Source of the DNA: Candidatus Aminicenantota bacterium
GTDB taxonomy: Bacteria; Acidobacteriota; Aminicenantia; UBA2199
Direction: 5' to 3'
Assembly: GCA_024644125.1 (NCBI GenBank)
Contig: JAHELQ010000033.1
Location: forward strand, 3,687-19,870
Length of the DNA stretch: 16,184 nt
Part shown: positions 7,607 through 15,106 of the stretch, piece by piece
Numbering within the stretch: the first letter of the stretch is position 1
Layout of the letters: each line of letters begins with the position of its first letter
Made by a program: the position numbers and the translations under genes
Notes under the pieces: model-generated
Told to the model about the DNA's origin: nothing
Databases searched by the model: none
Seen by the model: the letters and a program-made list of their open reading frames with translations, nothing else

Positions 7607-8218
7607 TTATGTACGGCTGATTATCTCTGAAATATGGGCAATCGAGACCTCTACCTCGGCCCTCTCATCCACTGATTGAGGGCTGATTATCATCAGAAAA
7701 TACCGGGCTTCTCCCACAGGAAATTCCCTCAGTACGATCTTGTCAACGTAATTTATATCCATCGAAATATTGTTCGCATTGGTATGATTCAGAAGTGTAG
7801 CGGCTTTGAGCAGAGATTCACCCATGATTGTGGTAAACGCCGCCAGGAGTTCACCCTCCACAGGGCTGTTGTAAATGGCCATAGGTAATCCCCCAAAATC
7901 CGCTAAAACAGCGCCATGGAAACCGCCCCGTTTGCACATCCTCATCAACGCCTGTTCAAGTGGATCAAGACGTACTGCCTCAGGTACCTGAACTTTTTGG
8001 TCGTTCATCTCTATTTCCAGCGCCGGAGCCGCAGGAGCTGGAGGAGCTGGAGAAACCGGAGGGATCTCCGGTTGCTCATATTGAGCGTAGTCGGAATTAC
8101 CGACATAATTTTCTATAATATATTTTTTTTTGTGGTTGTCAGTCTTCGAAATCAACTCCTGGATCAGGGCAGAGATTTCCTGGAAATCAAAAGAGTCCCA
8201 TAATCTGTTCGCCATCAT
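7607..8218 (-). CDS. Roadblock/LC7 domain protein with disordered N-terminal linker
   Basis: About 203 residues. Residues 1-45 are probably helical and charged, 50-66 are a Pro/Ala-rich linker (PPVSPAPPAPAAPA), and about 85-200 form a roadblock/LC7 domain (FHGAVLADFGGLPMAIYNSP, then the helix-rich LLAAFTTIMGESLLKAA and a final beta strand). Roadblock proteins of the MglB type usually dimerise and act as regulators or GTPase-activating partners of small Ras-like GTPases, but no such GTPase is encoded in this window. The gene starts inside the 3' end of the ParA-like gene (32-base overlap), so the two are co-translated. Two adjacent ATG codons (8218 and 8215) follow AGGAGAAG; spacing slightly favours the second. 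The linker would let the domain reach a partner, perhaps the kinase encoded next. Confidence 0.82.
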   Translation of the reverse strand: MMANRLWDSFDFQEISALIQELISKTDNHKKKYIIENYVGNSDYAQYEQPEIPPVSPAPPAPAAPALEIEMNDQKVQVPEAVRLDPLEQALMRMCKRGGFHGAVLADFGGLPMAIYNSPVEGELLAAFTTIMGESLLKAATLLNHTNANNISMDINYVDKIVLREFPVGEARYFLMIISPQSVDERAEVEVSIAHISEIISRT

Positions 8219-8996
8219 CTTCTCCTGCTTCTACTTTATTTTCCCTGACTTTCAGTTCAAGGGCCAATTCAAAAAACGGTTTGGCCGCTACAAGGCCTTT
8301 GGGCATAAGCGCAACCGGCACTGCGTGCAAACTCGCCTTTTCATAATACTCATCATAAGGAATGGTTGTTTGAAAAAAAGCATCGCCCGGCAGCGATTGC
8401 ATAATCTGCTCAAGTATTTGATTTTCCAGGTCGTTTTCCCTGTTTAACATATTTATCACAACGCCTTCGAATTCCAGGCCCGGATTTTGCTTCGCCTTGA
8501 TTTCTCTCATTAATTTAAGAAAAATAGGGATCGTTTTCAAGGAAATACTACGGCAATTCACAATCATCAAGGCGCTTTGACTGATACTCAGGATCGAGGA
8601 TACAATCCCTCCGACGCCGGCGGGCGAGTCAATGATAATGTAGTCATAGCCGCCGGTCAGGGATTTGATCATCATGGCCAGACTACCGCTGCGCGCTTCC
8701 TCTTCCAATAGGAAGACATCTTCGGGCTCCAATTGGCCGATTCCCACAATTCGCATCGAATCATCCCGGGTCGCCTTCGTAATCTCATCAGGCCTACAAT
8801 TGTTCTTCATGAGATCGATCAAACCCAACTTCGTTTCCCCCCTCAGATTGCTGGCAATGGCAATGCCTCCCTGGGGATCCCCGTCGATCAACAATACCCG
8901 GCTACCTAACCTTCCCAGACTATAAGCAAGGTTCAGGGCTATCGTCGTTTTTCCTACCCCGCCTTTCTGACTGGCAATTGTTATAATTTTTTCCAT
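8187..8996 (-). CDS. ParA/MinD-family ATPase
   Basis: A 269-residue protein with the deviant Walker A motif KGGVGKTT (residues 11-18, signature Lys11 and P-loop Lys16), the ParA-type VLLIDGDPQGG (Asp38, Asp40) and a Walker B-like strand YDYIIIDSPAGVGG near 116-129. Such ATPases dimerise on ATP and position plasmids, chemoreceptor arrays or other large assemblies. There is no ParB gene or obvious parS site next to it, and its neighbours are signalling genes. A role in placing a protein complex is therefore more likely than chromosome segregation. A GAGGAG ribosome binding site lies about 11 bases ahead of ATG 8996, rather far. It follows the response regulator by 15 bases and overlaps the next roadblock gene. 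Confidence 0.92.
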   Translation of the reverse strand: MEKIITIASQKGGVGKTTIALNLAYSLGRLGSRVLLIDGDPQGGIAIASNLRGETKLGLIDLMKNNCRPDEITKATRDDSMRIVGIGQLEPEDVFLLEEEARSGSLAMMIKSLTGGYDYIIIDSPAGVGGIVSSILSISQSALMIVNCRSISLKTIPIFLKLMREIKAKQNPGLEFEGVVINMLNRENDLENQILEQIMQSLPGDAFFQTTIPYDEYYEKASLHAVPVALMPKGLVAAKPFFELALELKVRENKVEAGEDDGEQIMGLF

Positions 8997-9011
8997 CTGA
9001 TATTATACTCC

Positions 9012-9929
9012 TCATTGGCGCTCAGTGTCCACAGTGAAGGGATTTTTTTTATGCAGGTCCAGGAGGGATTGGACAATTTCATCCAGATCGCCTTCCAGTC
9101 GAACCACCAAATATTTGAGCATGATAGTCGTTCCTTTCGTCAAAAACTTGCCGCCGGGCAATTCCGACAATTCCTCCGTTACCAATATAGGAGTCTCCGG
9201 CTCCGGCAACAATTCCATTTTCTTTTTTACACCGTCAATATATGTGACGGTATTCATCAATAAATTAAGTAAATCCTGAGGCTGCCGCTCAATATGCGCC
9301 GGAACCTGTACGAACCGGACGTTGAACCTACCCTCGTCCAGAAAAAAAATCCGCATTACGGCAGCCGGGCCGGTGAACGTGCCCTGCTCCGCATGGACCA
9401 GGATACCATTTTCAAATATGAGACGGGCCTCCATGTCGGGCAGCATCACCAGAGCAGTTTTTTTCCCCATCTCGATCGTTTGCAGCAACTCCGGCAGACC
9501 GACATCGGCCAGATTACCATCCAGGGTGTTTCTCCGTTGCAAAAAACGTTCGGTACGTCTCAACGCAGCTTTGATCCTCGCCACCAACTCCGCTTTATCA
9601 AACGGCCTGGTGATGTAATCGTCCGCCCCTAACTCCAGCCCTCTGATTTTCAGATTTGGACGGTCATACGAAGATAGGAACAACACAGGCGTATTGGCCA
9701 GTTCCGGTTGCGCCTTGATCTCTTCCAATGTCTGAAATCCATCTTTCCCGGGCATATTGATATCCAGGATTACAAGATCCGGATTTGTCTCTTGCATCGA
9801 TCGCATCCCTTCAGCGCCGCTGGACGCGCAGATCACGGAATATCCGAGATGCGACAGATACTCGTCCAGAATCGCGTTGCTCAAGAGATCGTCATCGACA
9901 ATCAAGATACGGTAACCGGAAATACGCAC
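9012..9929 (-). CDS. Response regulator, REC plus DUF4388 (PATAN-type)
   Basis: A 305-residue protein starting at GTG 9929 behind AAGGAGG. The receiver domain spans about 1-125: acidic cluster Asp12-Asp14, phospho-acceptor Asp56 in LVILDINMPGKDG and switch Ser86/Ser87. The usually invariant Lys of the K-P motif is Arg108 here (YITRPFD). A DUF4388 domain follows at about 135-235 (LDGNLADVGLPELLQTIEMGKKTALVML, then ARLIFENGILVHAEQGTFTGPAAV), a module linked to PATAN regulators of pili, gliding and related behaviour. The last ~70 residues are not recognised. There is no DNA-binding domain, so output is probably by protein contact. It sits between the ODP-like gene (30-base gap) and the ParA-like gene (15-base gap), and is the likely target of the phosphorelay kinase. 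Confidence 0.92.
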   Translation of the reverse strand: MRISGYRILIVDDDLLSNAILDEYLSHLGYSVICASSGAEGMRSMQETNPDLVILDINMPGKDGFQTLEEIKAQPELANTPVLFLSSYDRPNLKIRGLELGADDYITRPFDKAELVARIKAALRRTERFLQRRNTLDGNLADVGLPELLQTIEMGKKTALVMLPDMEARLIFENGILVHAEQGTFTGPAAVMRIFFLDEGRFNVRFVQVPAHIERQPQDLLNLLMNTVTYIDGVKKKMELLPEPETPILVTEELSELPGGKFLTKGTTIMLKYLVVRLEGDLDEIVQSLLDLHKKNPFTVDTERQ

Positions 9930-9959
9930 AACCGCCTCCTTTTCTATAACAGAATGTCT

Positions 9960-10691
9960 CTACAAAAGATCGAGCCCACATTCGAGCCCCCCCAGCCACT
10001 GTAGCAGTTTCGCCGCGGAATCCCTATCGGGGAAAATAGCGCCGTGTTGCGGAGCGATGATATCGATGTCCAATTCCAATTTATTTAAGGTGTCAAGCCA
10101 GTGGGCGATGGCTTTCCCGGTAGGGATGAAACGTTTGTGAAACGTCTCCATATACTGAATGTGAGAATCAAAATCATCCACAACTTCGTAGTCCACCCCC
10201 AGGGAAGCGCCCAGATCTCCAGTAAACAGAATTTTGGATTGCGGGTCATAGAGATGAAAATTTCCAGCGGAGTGGAGGTAATGGGCAGGGATAACCAGTA
10301 GTTCATAACCGTCCATCACAATCTTCCCGCCGGTGTCGTCAATTTGCCGCACTTTTGTGACGAAGTGCTGGTCGATGCCGAAATGAGTGACGAAGCGGGC
10401 CCAAATAGCGGGCATATAGGCGGTCGCATCGGTCATCAACAACCAACCATTCAACGCCGCTACAATATCCGGATCCTGATGGGATAAAAAAATGTGGCGG
10501 ATGTTTCCGGCCGGAACAACGCCGGGCATTTCAGCCAATAATTGAGTATATACTTTGTGCCCACCCGGATCCAGAAGCAAGCCCTCATCACCATGAACAA
10601 CCACAAACTGGTTGGCCTGCACCATTTCACCGGACGACATATCGCTAAACATCACACACTTGTGTCTTTCTTGCTCGAAAAGAGTTCGCAT
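9960..10691 (-). CDS. ODP-like diiron metallo-beta-lactamase-fold protein
   Basis: A 243-residue single-domain protein with the layout of the diiron domain of flavodiiron proteins, but without a flavodoxin domain. Probable metal ligands: His71, Asp73 and Asp75 in LSHQDPDIVA, His140 in PAHYLHSAGNFHLYD, bridging Asp159 in LFTGDLGAS and His216 in APQHGAIFP. Flavodiiron proteins have H-x-E-x-D, so the second ligand has changed from Glu to Asp. Stand-alone proteins of this type (ODP) bind oxygen at the diiron site and act as sensors in chemotaxis of anaerobes. Placed between a roadblock gene and a REC-DUF4388 gene, a sensory role for oxygen or redox state is more likely than a hydrolase role. The start at 10691 follows GGGAGGAATAA. 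Metal content and function are inferred. Confidence 0.82.
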   Translation of the reverse strand: MRTLFEQERHKCVMFSDMSSGEMVQANQFVVVHGDEGLLLDPGGHKVYTQLLAEMPGVVPAGNIRHIFLSHQDPDIVAALNGWLLMTDATAYMPAIWARFVTHFGIDQHFVTKVRQIDDTGGKIVMDGYELLVIPAHYLHSAGNFHLYDPQSKILFTGDLGASLGVDYEVVDDFDSHIQYMETFHKRFIPTGKAIAHWLDTLNKLELDIDIIAPQHGAIFPDRDSAAKLLQWLGGLECGLDLL

Positions 10692-10717
10692 TTATTCCTC
10701 CCGGGACCGAACGGGCA

Positions 10718-11086
10718 TTAAGCCAATAAACTCTTGATTTCTTCGCCGGCCTTCGAAAGACTGAGAAAAACCAATCCCAATTTTGCGTTTTCCCGGCAAA
10801 TAGCCAACAATACCGCATGGGGGCCAGCCTGGGAGATTAACACATAACCATAATCGCCTTTTACAAAGAGCTGTTTTAAATTTCCCTTTTTCAACTCGCC
10901 GGCGGTTTTTATCCCCATCATCATCATCCCGGCGCTCAAACCAGCCACCTGTCCCTCTTCGATCCCCGGAGGGAGGAGACTGGCAATCATCAAACCGTCT
11001 TCCGAAACAACCGCGCAAGCCTCAAACGCGGTAGAGCTCGCCTGCAGCCTAACCAGGATATTATTTAGCGCATCAGTTTTGACCAT
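10718..11086 (-). CDS. Stand-alone roadblock/LC7 (MglB-like) protein
   Basis: A 122-residue protein consisting of one roadblock/LC7 domain. It starts MVKTDALNNILVRLQ and continues with the typical AVVSEDGLMIASLLP strand-turn-strand, the helix ending in GLSAGMMMMGIKTAGEL, and the strands LKQLFVKGDYGYVLI and HAVLLAICREN. MglB-type proteins form dimers that sense or regulate Ras-like GTPases and set cell polarity. This is the first gene of the signalling run, after a candidate promoter at 11149-11177, with a CAAGGAGTGATTT ribosome binding site ahead of ATG 11086. The next gene, ODP-like, begins 26 bases downstream. A second open frame over the same stretch (10692-11018) is an antisense-like shadow with low-complexity Arg/Gly content. 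Confidence 0.9.
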   Translation of the reverse strand: MVKTDALNNILVRLQASSTAFEACAVVSEDGLMIASLLPPGIEEGQVAGLSAGMMMMGIKTAGELKKGNLKQLFVKGDYGYVLISQAGPHAVLLAICRENAKLGLVFLSLSKAGEEIKSLLA

Positions 11087-11148
11087 AAATCACTCCTTGC
11101 CTCAAAATTCAATCGTAAATAGATAATAGACAGAATCTAGTCGCTAAT

Positions 11149-11177
11149 ATTTTATAGGATTCGGATTTCGAAGTAAA
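11149..11177 (-). promoter_or_regulatory. Candidate sigma-70 promoter of the signalling operon
   Basis: On the minus strand, -35 TTTACT (11177-11172), a 17-base spacer and -10 TAAAAT (11154-11149) lie about 60 bases ahead of the roadblock start codon. The -35 matches 4 of 6 consensus bases and the -10 matches 5 of 6. The rest of the 138-base gap (11087-11224) shows no clear terminator for the upstream gene pair. Confidence 0.45.
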
Positions 11178-11224
11178 GTGAAAAAATGGGGATCGACAAG
11201 AATTACAATTCCACCTGAATCCGG

Positions 11225-12238
11225 TTATAGCAGAGTGAATTCCATGACCAACGGAACATGATCGGAACTATCCAGAGGAACTGTATAAGCGGACTTGCAA
11301 ATAATCCAGCGGGGCGTGAAAAAAATATAATCCAACTGGCGGTCCGGACTCTCGGAAGGAAAGGTAGGGGTACCGGTCATAGCGGACGCGATGTCCTCTT
11401 CTTCAAGCAATAACCGGATGGTGTCATCGCCGGTGTAATCCTGCTCCGGTTCATCTTTGAAACCCTTCTTTCGGGAAGCATCGGGAGGAACACTATTAAA
11501 ATCACCCAATAATATAAGAGGCAAACGGTTTTTATACTTGCGGCAAATGTCGAGAACCTGAAGCGCTTGCCGACGGCGCGTCGCTGAATAAAAGGCCTCG
11601 AAGTGCACATTGACAACTACCAACGTACGCCCCCCGACATCGAGTTCTAGAATTTGAGCCAACCGGTGCAGGTAAAACCTTTTTTTGATAAACGACATAT
11701 TATCGGGGCCTGCCAATTGGATCCGTCGATTGGAAATTACCGGAAAACGGGAGACAGCCCCCTGCCCGGACAAAATCGGACCAAAATGAACGGCGGGCGG
11801 CCAAAATGGAAATGGTACATACCGCTTGTCCCAGTTGACGACCCTGGCCGCGATTGGAAATTCCAGAGATTGAGCGATCGTATCCAATTGATCGACACGG
11901 TACGAGCGATGGGAATTAAAATCAATCTCCTGGAACACAGCGATATCTACAGGGTGACCGCGGAGATAATCCTGCACCGCAGACATATTCCGTGAATAAA
12001 AATAGTGACCCATCCGGACCGGCAAATTGTTCGTCATACCGGATAAATATCCAATATTATAGGTCATTATTTTCAATATCCCGGTCTCGTCCTGGTGGAA
12101 CCGAACTCCGGGATACCTATAGATTGACGTCCATTGGGCCGGCGTCCCTCTGGAAGAACCGGCCCAATAATAAAAGGCGGCGCATGCAACTAGCAATAGG
12201 ACCAGCGGAGTTGCCGCGAACAGAATTCGCCTGCTCAC
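11225..12238 (-). CDS. Membrane-anchored endonuclease/exonuclease/phosphatase (EEP) family protein
   Basis: A 337-residue protein starting at GTG 12238, which overlaps the TGA of the EF-G gene by 4 bases. The N-terminus is a signal sequence (MSRRILFAATPLVLLLVAC) with a plausible lipobox LVAC at Cys19. The hydrophobic run continues past it, so a plain membrane anchor is also possible. The EEP catalytic set is complete: Asn61 (TYNIGY), Glu104 (VFQEID), His212 (NVHFEAF), Asp246 and Asn248 (GDFNS), Asp303 (LDYIFF) and Asp326-His327 (SSDHVPL). The family includes Mg-dependent nucleases, phosphodiesterases and sphingomyelinase-like enzymes; the substrate cannot be told from sequence. An envelope location points to extracellular nucleic acid or phospholipid rather than DNA repair. 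Confidence 0.9.
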   Translation of the reverse strand: MSRRILFAATPLVLLLVACAAFYYWAGSSRGTPAQWTSIYRYPGVRFHQDETGILKIMTYNIGYLSGMTNNLPVRMGHYFYSRNMSAVQDYLRGHPVDIAVFQEIDFNSHRSYRVDQLDTIAQSLEFPIAARVVNWDKRYVPFPFWPPAVHFGPILSGQGAVSRFPVISNRRIQLAGPDNMSFIKKRFYLHRLAQILELDVGGRTLVVVNVHFEAFYSATRRRQALQVLDICRKYKNRLPLILLGDFNSVPPDASRKKGFKDEPEQDYTGDDTIRLLLEEEDIASAMTGTPTFPSESPDRQLDYIFFTPRWIICKSAYTVPLDSSDHVPLVMEFTLL

Positions 12239-14322
12239 TTTGCCTGTTTCCGACTCTTTTCCCTCGCCTCTTCCACCACTTTTTCCTCGATGGTTTTTGG
12301 AAGGGGGTCGTAACGGAGAAACTCCATCGAATAATTGGCGCGGCCGCTGGACAATGTGCGAAGCACGGATGCGTAACCGAACATTTCCATCAACGGTACA
12401 ATGCCCGACAATTTTTGGGAGCCTTTACGAAAGCGTCTCATATTGTCTATACGCCCGCGTCTGCGATTGGCGTCCCCCATAATGTCTCCCATATATTCAT
12501 CCGGGGTATTGATCTCGATCTTCATCACAGGCTCAAGCAGTTGCGGAGACGCTTTCTTCACAACCTCCCTGAGAGCAGCCTCCGTACATGAACGGAAGGC
12601 CATCTCGCTCGAATCCACCGGGTGGAACGAACCGTCGATCAATACAAACTTGATGTCCAACATCGGATACCCAGCCAACAAACCCTTGTTCATGGTTTCC
12701 ATGAAACCCTTTTGCACCGCGGGGATATATTCCCTCGGAATATTGCCGCCTTTGACAAGATCGACAAACTCCAGGCCGCCTGCGGGATTGGGTTCGATGC
12801 GGAAGACAATATGCGCGTACTGGCCGTGTCCACCGGTTTGTTTCTTGAATTTGTAATCGTGACGGACCTCCCGGGTGATGGTTTCCCTGAAGGCGACAGC
12901 CGGTTCCCCTACAACCACATCCACTTTATGCTCGCTTTTAAGCCGGTCCACAATCACTTCGAGATGCAACTCCCCCATCCCTGAAATAACTGTTTCGGAA
13001 GTCTCATCATCGTACCTGACCTTAAAGGAGGGGTCTTCCAGAGCCATTTTATTCAAAGCGATACCCAACCGGTCCCGTTCCTTGATGGAGGTCGGTTCGA
13101 TTTTCATATCCAGAACTGTTTCCGGGTAATGGATATTCTCGAGAATGATCGGATGATCCTCATCGCAGAGGGTATTCCCAGTTGTAGTATATTTCATTCC
13201 GATCAACGCCCCGATATCTCCGGCTTTGAGGATCGGCAATTCCTGGCGTTCCTTGGCGCTTACGCGCAGAATGCGGCCCACCCGCTCTTTTTTCTGTTTG
13301 GTGATATTATACACATAACTTCCGGAGTTCAGTTCACCGGAATAGACCCGGATGAAGGTTTGCTGGCCGACAAAATTATCGTTGATAATTTTGAATGCCA
13401 GAGCTGAAAAGGGTCTTTTCTCGGATGGCTTACGGGAGATGGTGGTCTCGGAATTATCCGGGTCCGTCCCCAAAACGATCCCGCGATCCAGTGGCGACGG
13501 AAGATAATCGATCACGGCGTCCAACAGCAACTGCACTCCCTTGTTCTTGAAAGAGGAACCGCAAAAGACCGGTGTCACAAGTAGATTCAACGTTGCGCTT
13601 CGAGTCGCTCTCTTGATATCGTCACTCATTATCTCCTCTTCGGCGAGGAATTTTTCCATCAATTCATCATCGAAGTCCGCTAGTTTTTCCACCAATTGCT
13701 CGCGAAGTTCTTTCGCCTGGGCCATATATTGCGGCGGTATGTCCCCTTCCTGGATCTCCAGACCATTGTAGGTGATGGCCTTCATTTTTACGATATCGAT
13801 AATCCCGTAAAAATCAATCTCTTCCCCCATGGGGATTTGAAACATAACTGCGTTGGCGCCCAGCATGCTGTTCATCATTTCGACGGTTTGTTTCAAATCG
13901 GCGCCATTGCGATCCATTTTATTGATAAAAGCGATTCTGGGGACCTTATAACGGTCCGCTTGATGCCATACAGTTTCACTCTGGGGTTCAACGCCTCCGA
14001 CAGCGCAAAAAACCATCACGATTCCATCCAACACTCTTAACGAGCGCTCCACCTCCAGGGTAAAGTCAATATGCCCCGGTGTATCGATGATATTGATCTG
14101 GTGGTTTTTCCAATTGGTGGTGATAGCGGCGGAAGATATCGTTATTCCCCGCTCTTGTTCCTGTTTCATAAAATCCATCACCGCCTGACCGTCATGAACT
14201 TCGCCCAGTTTTCGAGTCACTCCTGAAAAAAACAAAATCCGTTCAGTCGTCGTAGTCTTCCCGGCATCTATATGGGCCACAATACCGATATTCCTGAGTT
14301 TGTGAATTTGTTGCTCAGACAT
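12235..14322 (-). CDS. fusA: Translation elongation factor G (EF-G)
   Basis: A 695-residue translational GTPase that drives tRNA-mRNA translocation and, with RRF, ribosome recycling. ATG 14322 is preferred over TTG 14328 because AAGGAG lies 8 bases ahead of the ATG and only 2 ahead of the TTG. GTPase motifs: P-loop AHIDAGKT (residues 16-23), switch I RGITISSAAIT, DTPGHIDF, and NKMDRNGAD for guanine recognition. Domain II begins near 295, and domains III-V contain DPSFKVRYDDETSETVISGMGELHLEV and the domain IV loop KQTGGHGQYAHIVFRIEP. Length is normal for EF-G. It is not next to rpsL, rpsG or tuf; the neighbours are an EEP hydrolase (4-base overlap) and an Mla-type lipoprotein, so a second, specialised EF-G copy is possible. 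A good promoter lies at 14454-14481. Confidence 0.96.
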   Translation of the reverse strand: MSEQQIHKLRNIGIVAHIDAGKTTTTERILFFSGVTRKLGEVHDGQAVMDFMKQEQERGITISSAAITTNWKNHQINIIDTPGHIDFTLEVERSLRVLDGIVMVFCAVGGVEPQSETVWHQADRYKVPRIAFINKMDRNGADLKQTVEMMNSMLGANAVMFQIPMGEEIDFYGIIDIVKMKAITYNGLEIQEGDIPPQYMAQAKELREQLVEKLADFDDELMEKFLAEEEIMSDDIKRATRSATLNLLVTPVFCGSSFKNKGVQLLLDAVIDYLPSPLDRGIVLGTDPDNSETTISRKPSEKRPFSALAFKIINDNFVGQQTFIRVYSGELNSGSYVYNITKQKKERVGRILRVSAKERQELPILKAGDIGALIGMKYTTTGNTLCDEDHPIILENIHYPETVLDMKIEPTSIKERDRLGIALNKMALEDPSFKVRYDDETSETVISGMGELHLEVIVDRLKSEHKVDVVVGEPAVAFRETITREVRHDYKFKKQTGGHGQYAHIVFRIEPNPAGGLEFVDLVKGGNIPREYIPAVQKGFMETMNKGLLAGYPMLDIKFVLIDGSFHPVDSSEMAFRSCTEAALREVVKKASPQLLEPVMKIEINTPDEYMGDIMGDANRRRGRIDNMRRFRKGSQKLSGIVPLMEMFGYASVLRTLSSGRANYSMEFLRYDPLPKTIEEKVVEEAREKSRKQAK

Positions 14323-14453
14323 AAACAAAACTCCTTATTCCTATGTCAATGTTCGATTCTGATCGAGAGAATGTGAATTAAGACACTTCAGATTTTCGAA
14401 ATGGGTCAAAAATTTGGAAGAAGGCTGCCCCTACACTCTTAATCAGAGGGCTT

Positions 14454-14481
14454 ATTATACCATAAATTTGTTTTTCGTCAA
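14454..14481 (-). promoter_or_regulatory. Sigma-70 promoter of the EF-G gene
   Basis: On the minus strand, -35 TTGACG (14481-14476), a 16-base spacer and a perfect -10 TATAAT (14459-14454) sit about 130 bases ahead of the EF-G start and just beyond the stop of the lipoprotein gene. This leaves a 5' leader of about 125 bases with no recognised riboswitch or leader peptide. It separates the EF-G/EEP unit from the Mla-like operon. Confidence 0.7.
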
Positions 14482-14488
14482 GAGTCTG

Positions 14489-15106
14489 TCAACGCACAGG
14501 ATTCGCTGGAGTATTCATTTGTATTTTTTTTATCAATTCCATCAACTCCTCTTCCAGCAACATGGACAATTCCACTGGAACCGAATGGATTTTTCTCTCC
14601 TTCAGAAGTTTCCGGCGGTCGAATTCATGAGAAACTACCAGTAGACCGGTTTTGTAATCGCGAATCTCAAACTTCATCGCCAGGCGCCCATAACGCAACC
14701 GGCCAAAATCCTCGTCTTCCATCCGGGTCAACCAGACCAACAGTTCCCAATCCGGTTCCCCCTGGGAATATTCCTGGATAATTGACGAAAAAACCTCGTT
14801 CATCGAAAAAAACTCGGTGATAGCGTCCCTCATGAGATCTCCGGGTTTTTTAATCCAGAAATTATACGAATAGTAATTCAATTCATAGGGCGACGTCCGG
14901 TACACCATCCGGAATTGATCGTAGACCTTTTCCACCTCGACCTTTTTGATCATGAGCACCTTTCCCACAGGCGTGATCGATTCCAGACGAGCCCCGGGAA
15001 TACGCAATTGAAAATACCGTTTTGACGGCGACGTCATACAACCGGTAAGCGATAATATTGCGAAACATACTAACAAAACATAAAAAATAAAAACCGGACG
15101 TTTCAT
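14489..15106 (-). CDS. ABC-transport auxiliary lipoprotein (PqiC/DUF330-like)
   Basis: A 205-residue lipoprotein: signal MKRPVFIFYVLLVCFAILSL then lipobox LTGC, with acylation at Cys23. The mature part opens with YFQLRIPG and matches the PqiC-like ABC_trans_aux type: a valine-rich strand (VGKVLMIKKVEVEKVYDQFRMVYR), then a Tyr-rich stretch (SPYELNYYSYNFWIKKP), which resembles the conserved 'w..p...' region of that family. Such lipoproteins work with MCE proteins to carry lipids between inner and outer membrane. It overlaps the MCE gene by 4 bases (ATGA), with GAAAGGAGTCGGAA ahead of the ATG, so the two are co-translated. The residue after Cys23 is Met, giving no inner-membrane retention signal by E. 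coli rules, which fits an outer-membrane location. Confidence 0.85.
   Translation of the reverse strand: MKRPVFIFYVLLVCFAILSLTGCMTSPSKRYFQLRIPGARLESITPVGKVLMIKKVEVEKVYDQFRMVYRTSPYELNYYSYNFWIKKPGDLMRDAITEFFSMNEVFSSIIQEYSQGEPDWELLVWLTRMEDEDFGRLRYGRLAMKFEIRDYKTGLLVVSHEFDRRKLLKERKIHSVPVELSMLLEEELMELIKKIQMNTPANPVR

Noticed and set aside
8187..8996. Chromosome or plasmid partition locus (ParA)
   Set aside because: No ParB-like gene and no repeated parS-like sites nearby; the gene is embedded among signalling genes.
10692..11018. Open frame on the minus strand overlapping the roadblock gene in another frame
   Set aside because: Arg/Gly-rich with no domain similarity; the roadblock frame has the ribosome binding site and a clear fold signature.
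12240..13129. Several plus-strand open frames within the EF-G gene
   Set aside because: All lie opposite highly conserved EF-G domains and show no protein features of their own.
14430..14460. Short stem-like sequence between the lipoprotein and EF-G genes, checked as a tRNA or riboswitch fragment
   Set aside because: No cloverleaf, acceptor stem or CCA end could be built, and it coincides with the -10 region of the EF-G promoter.
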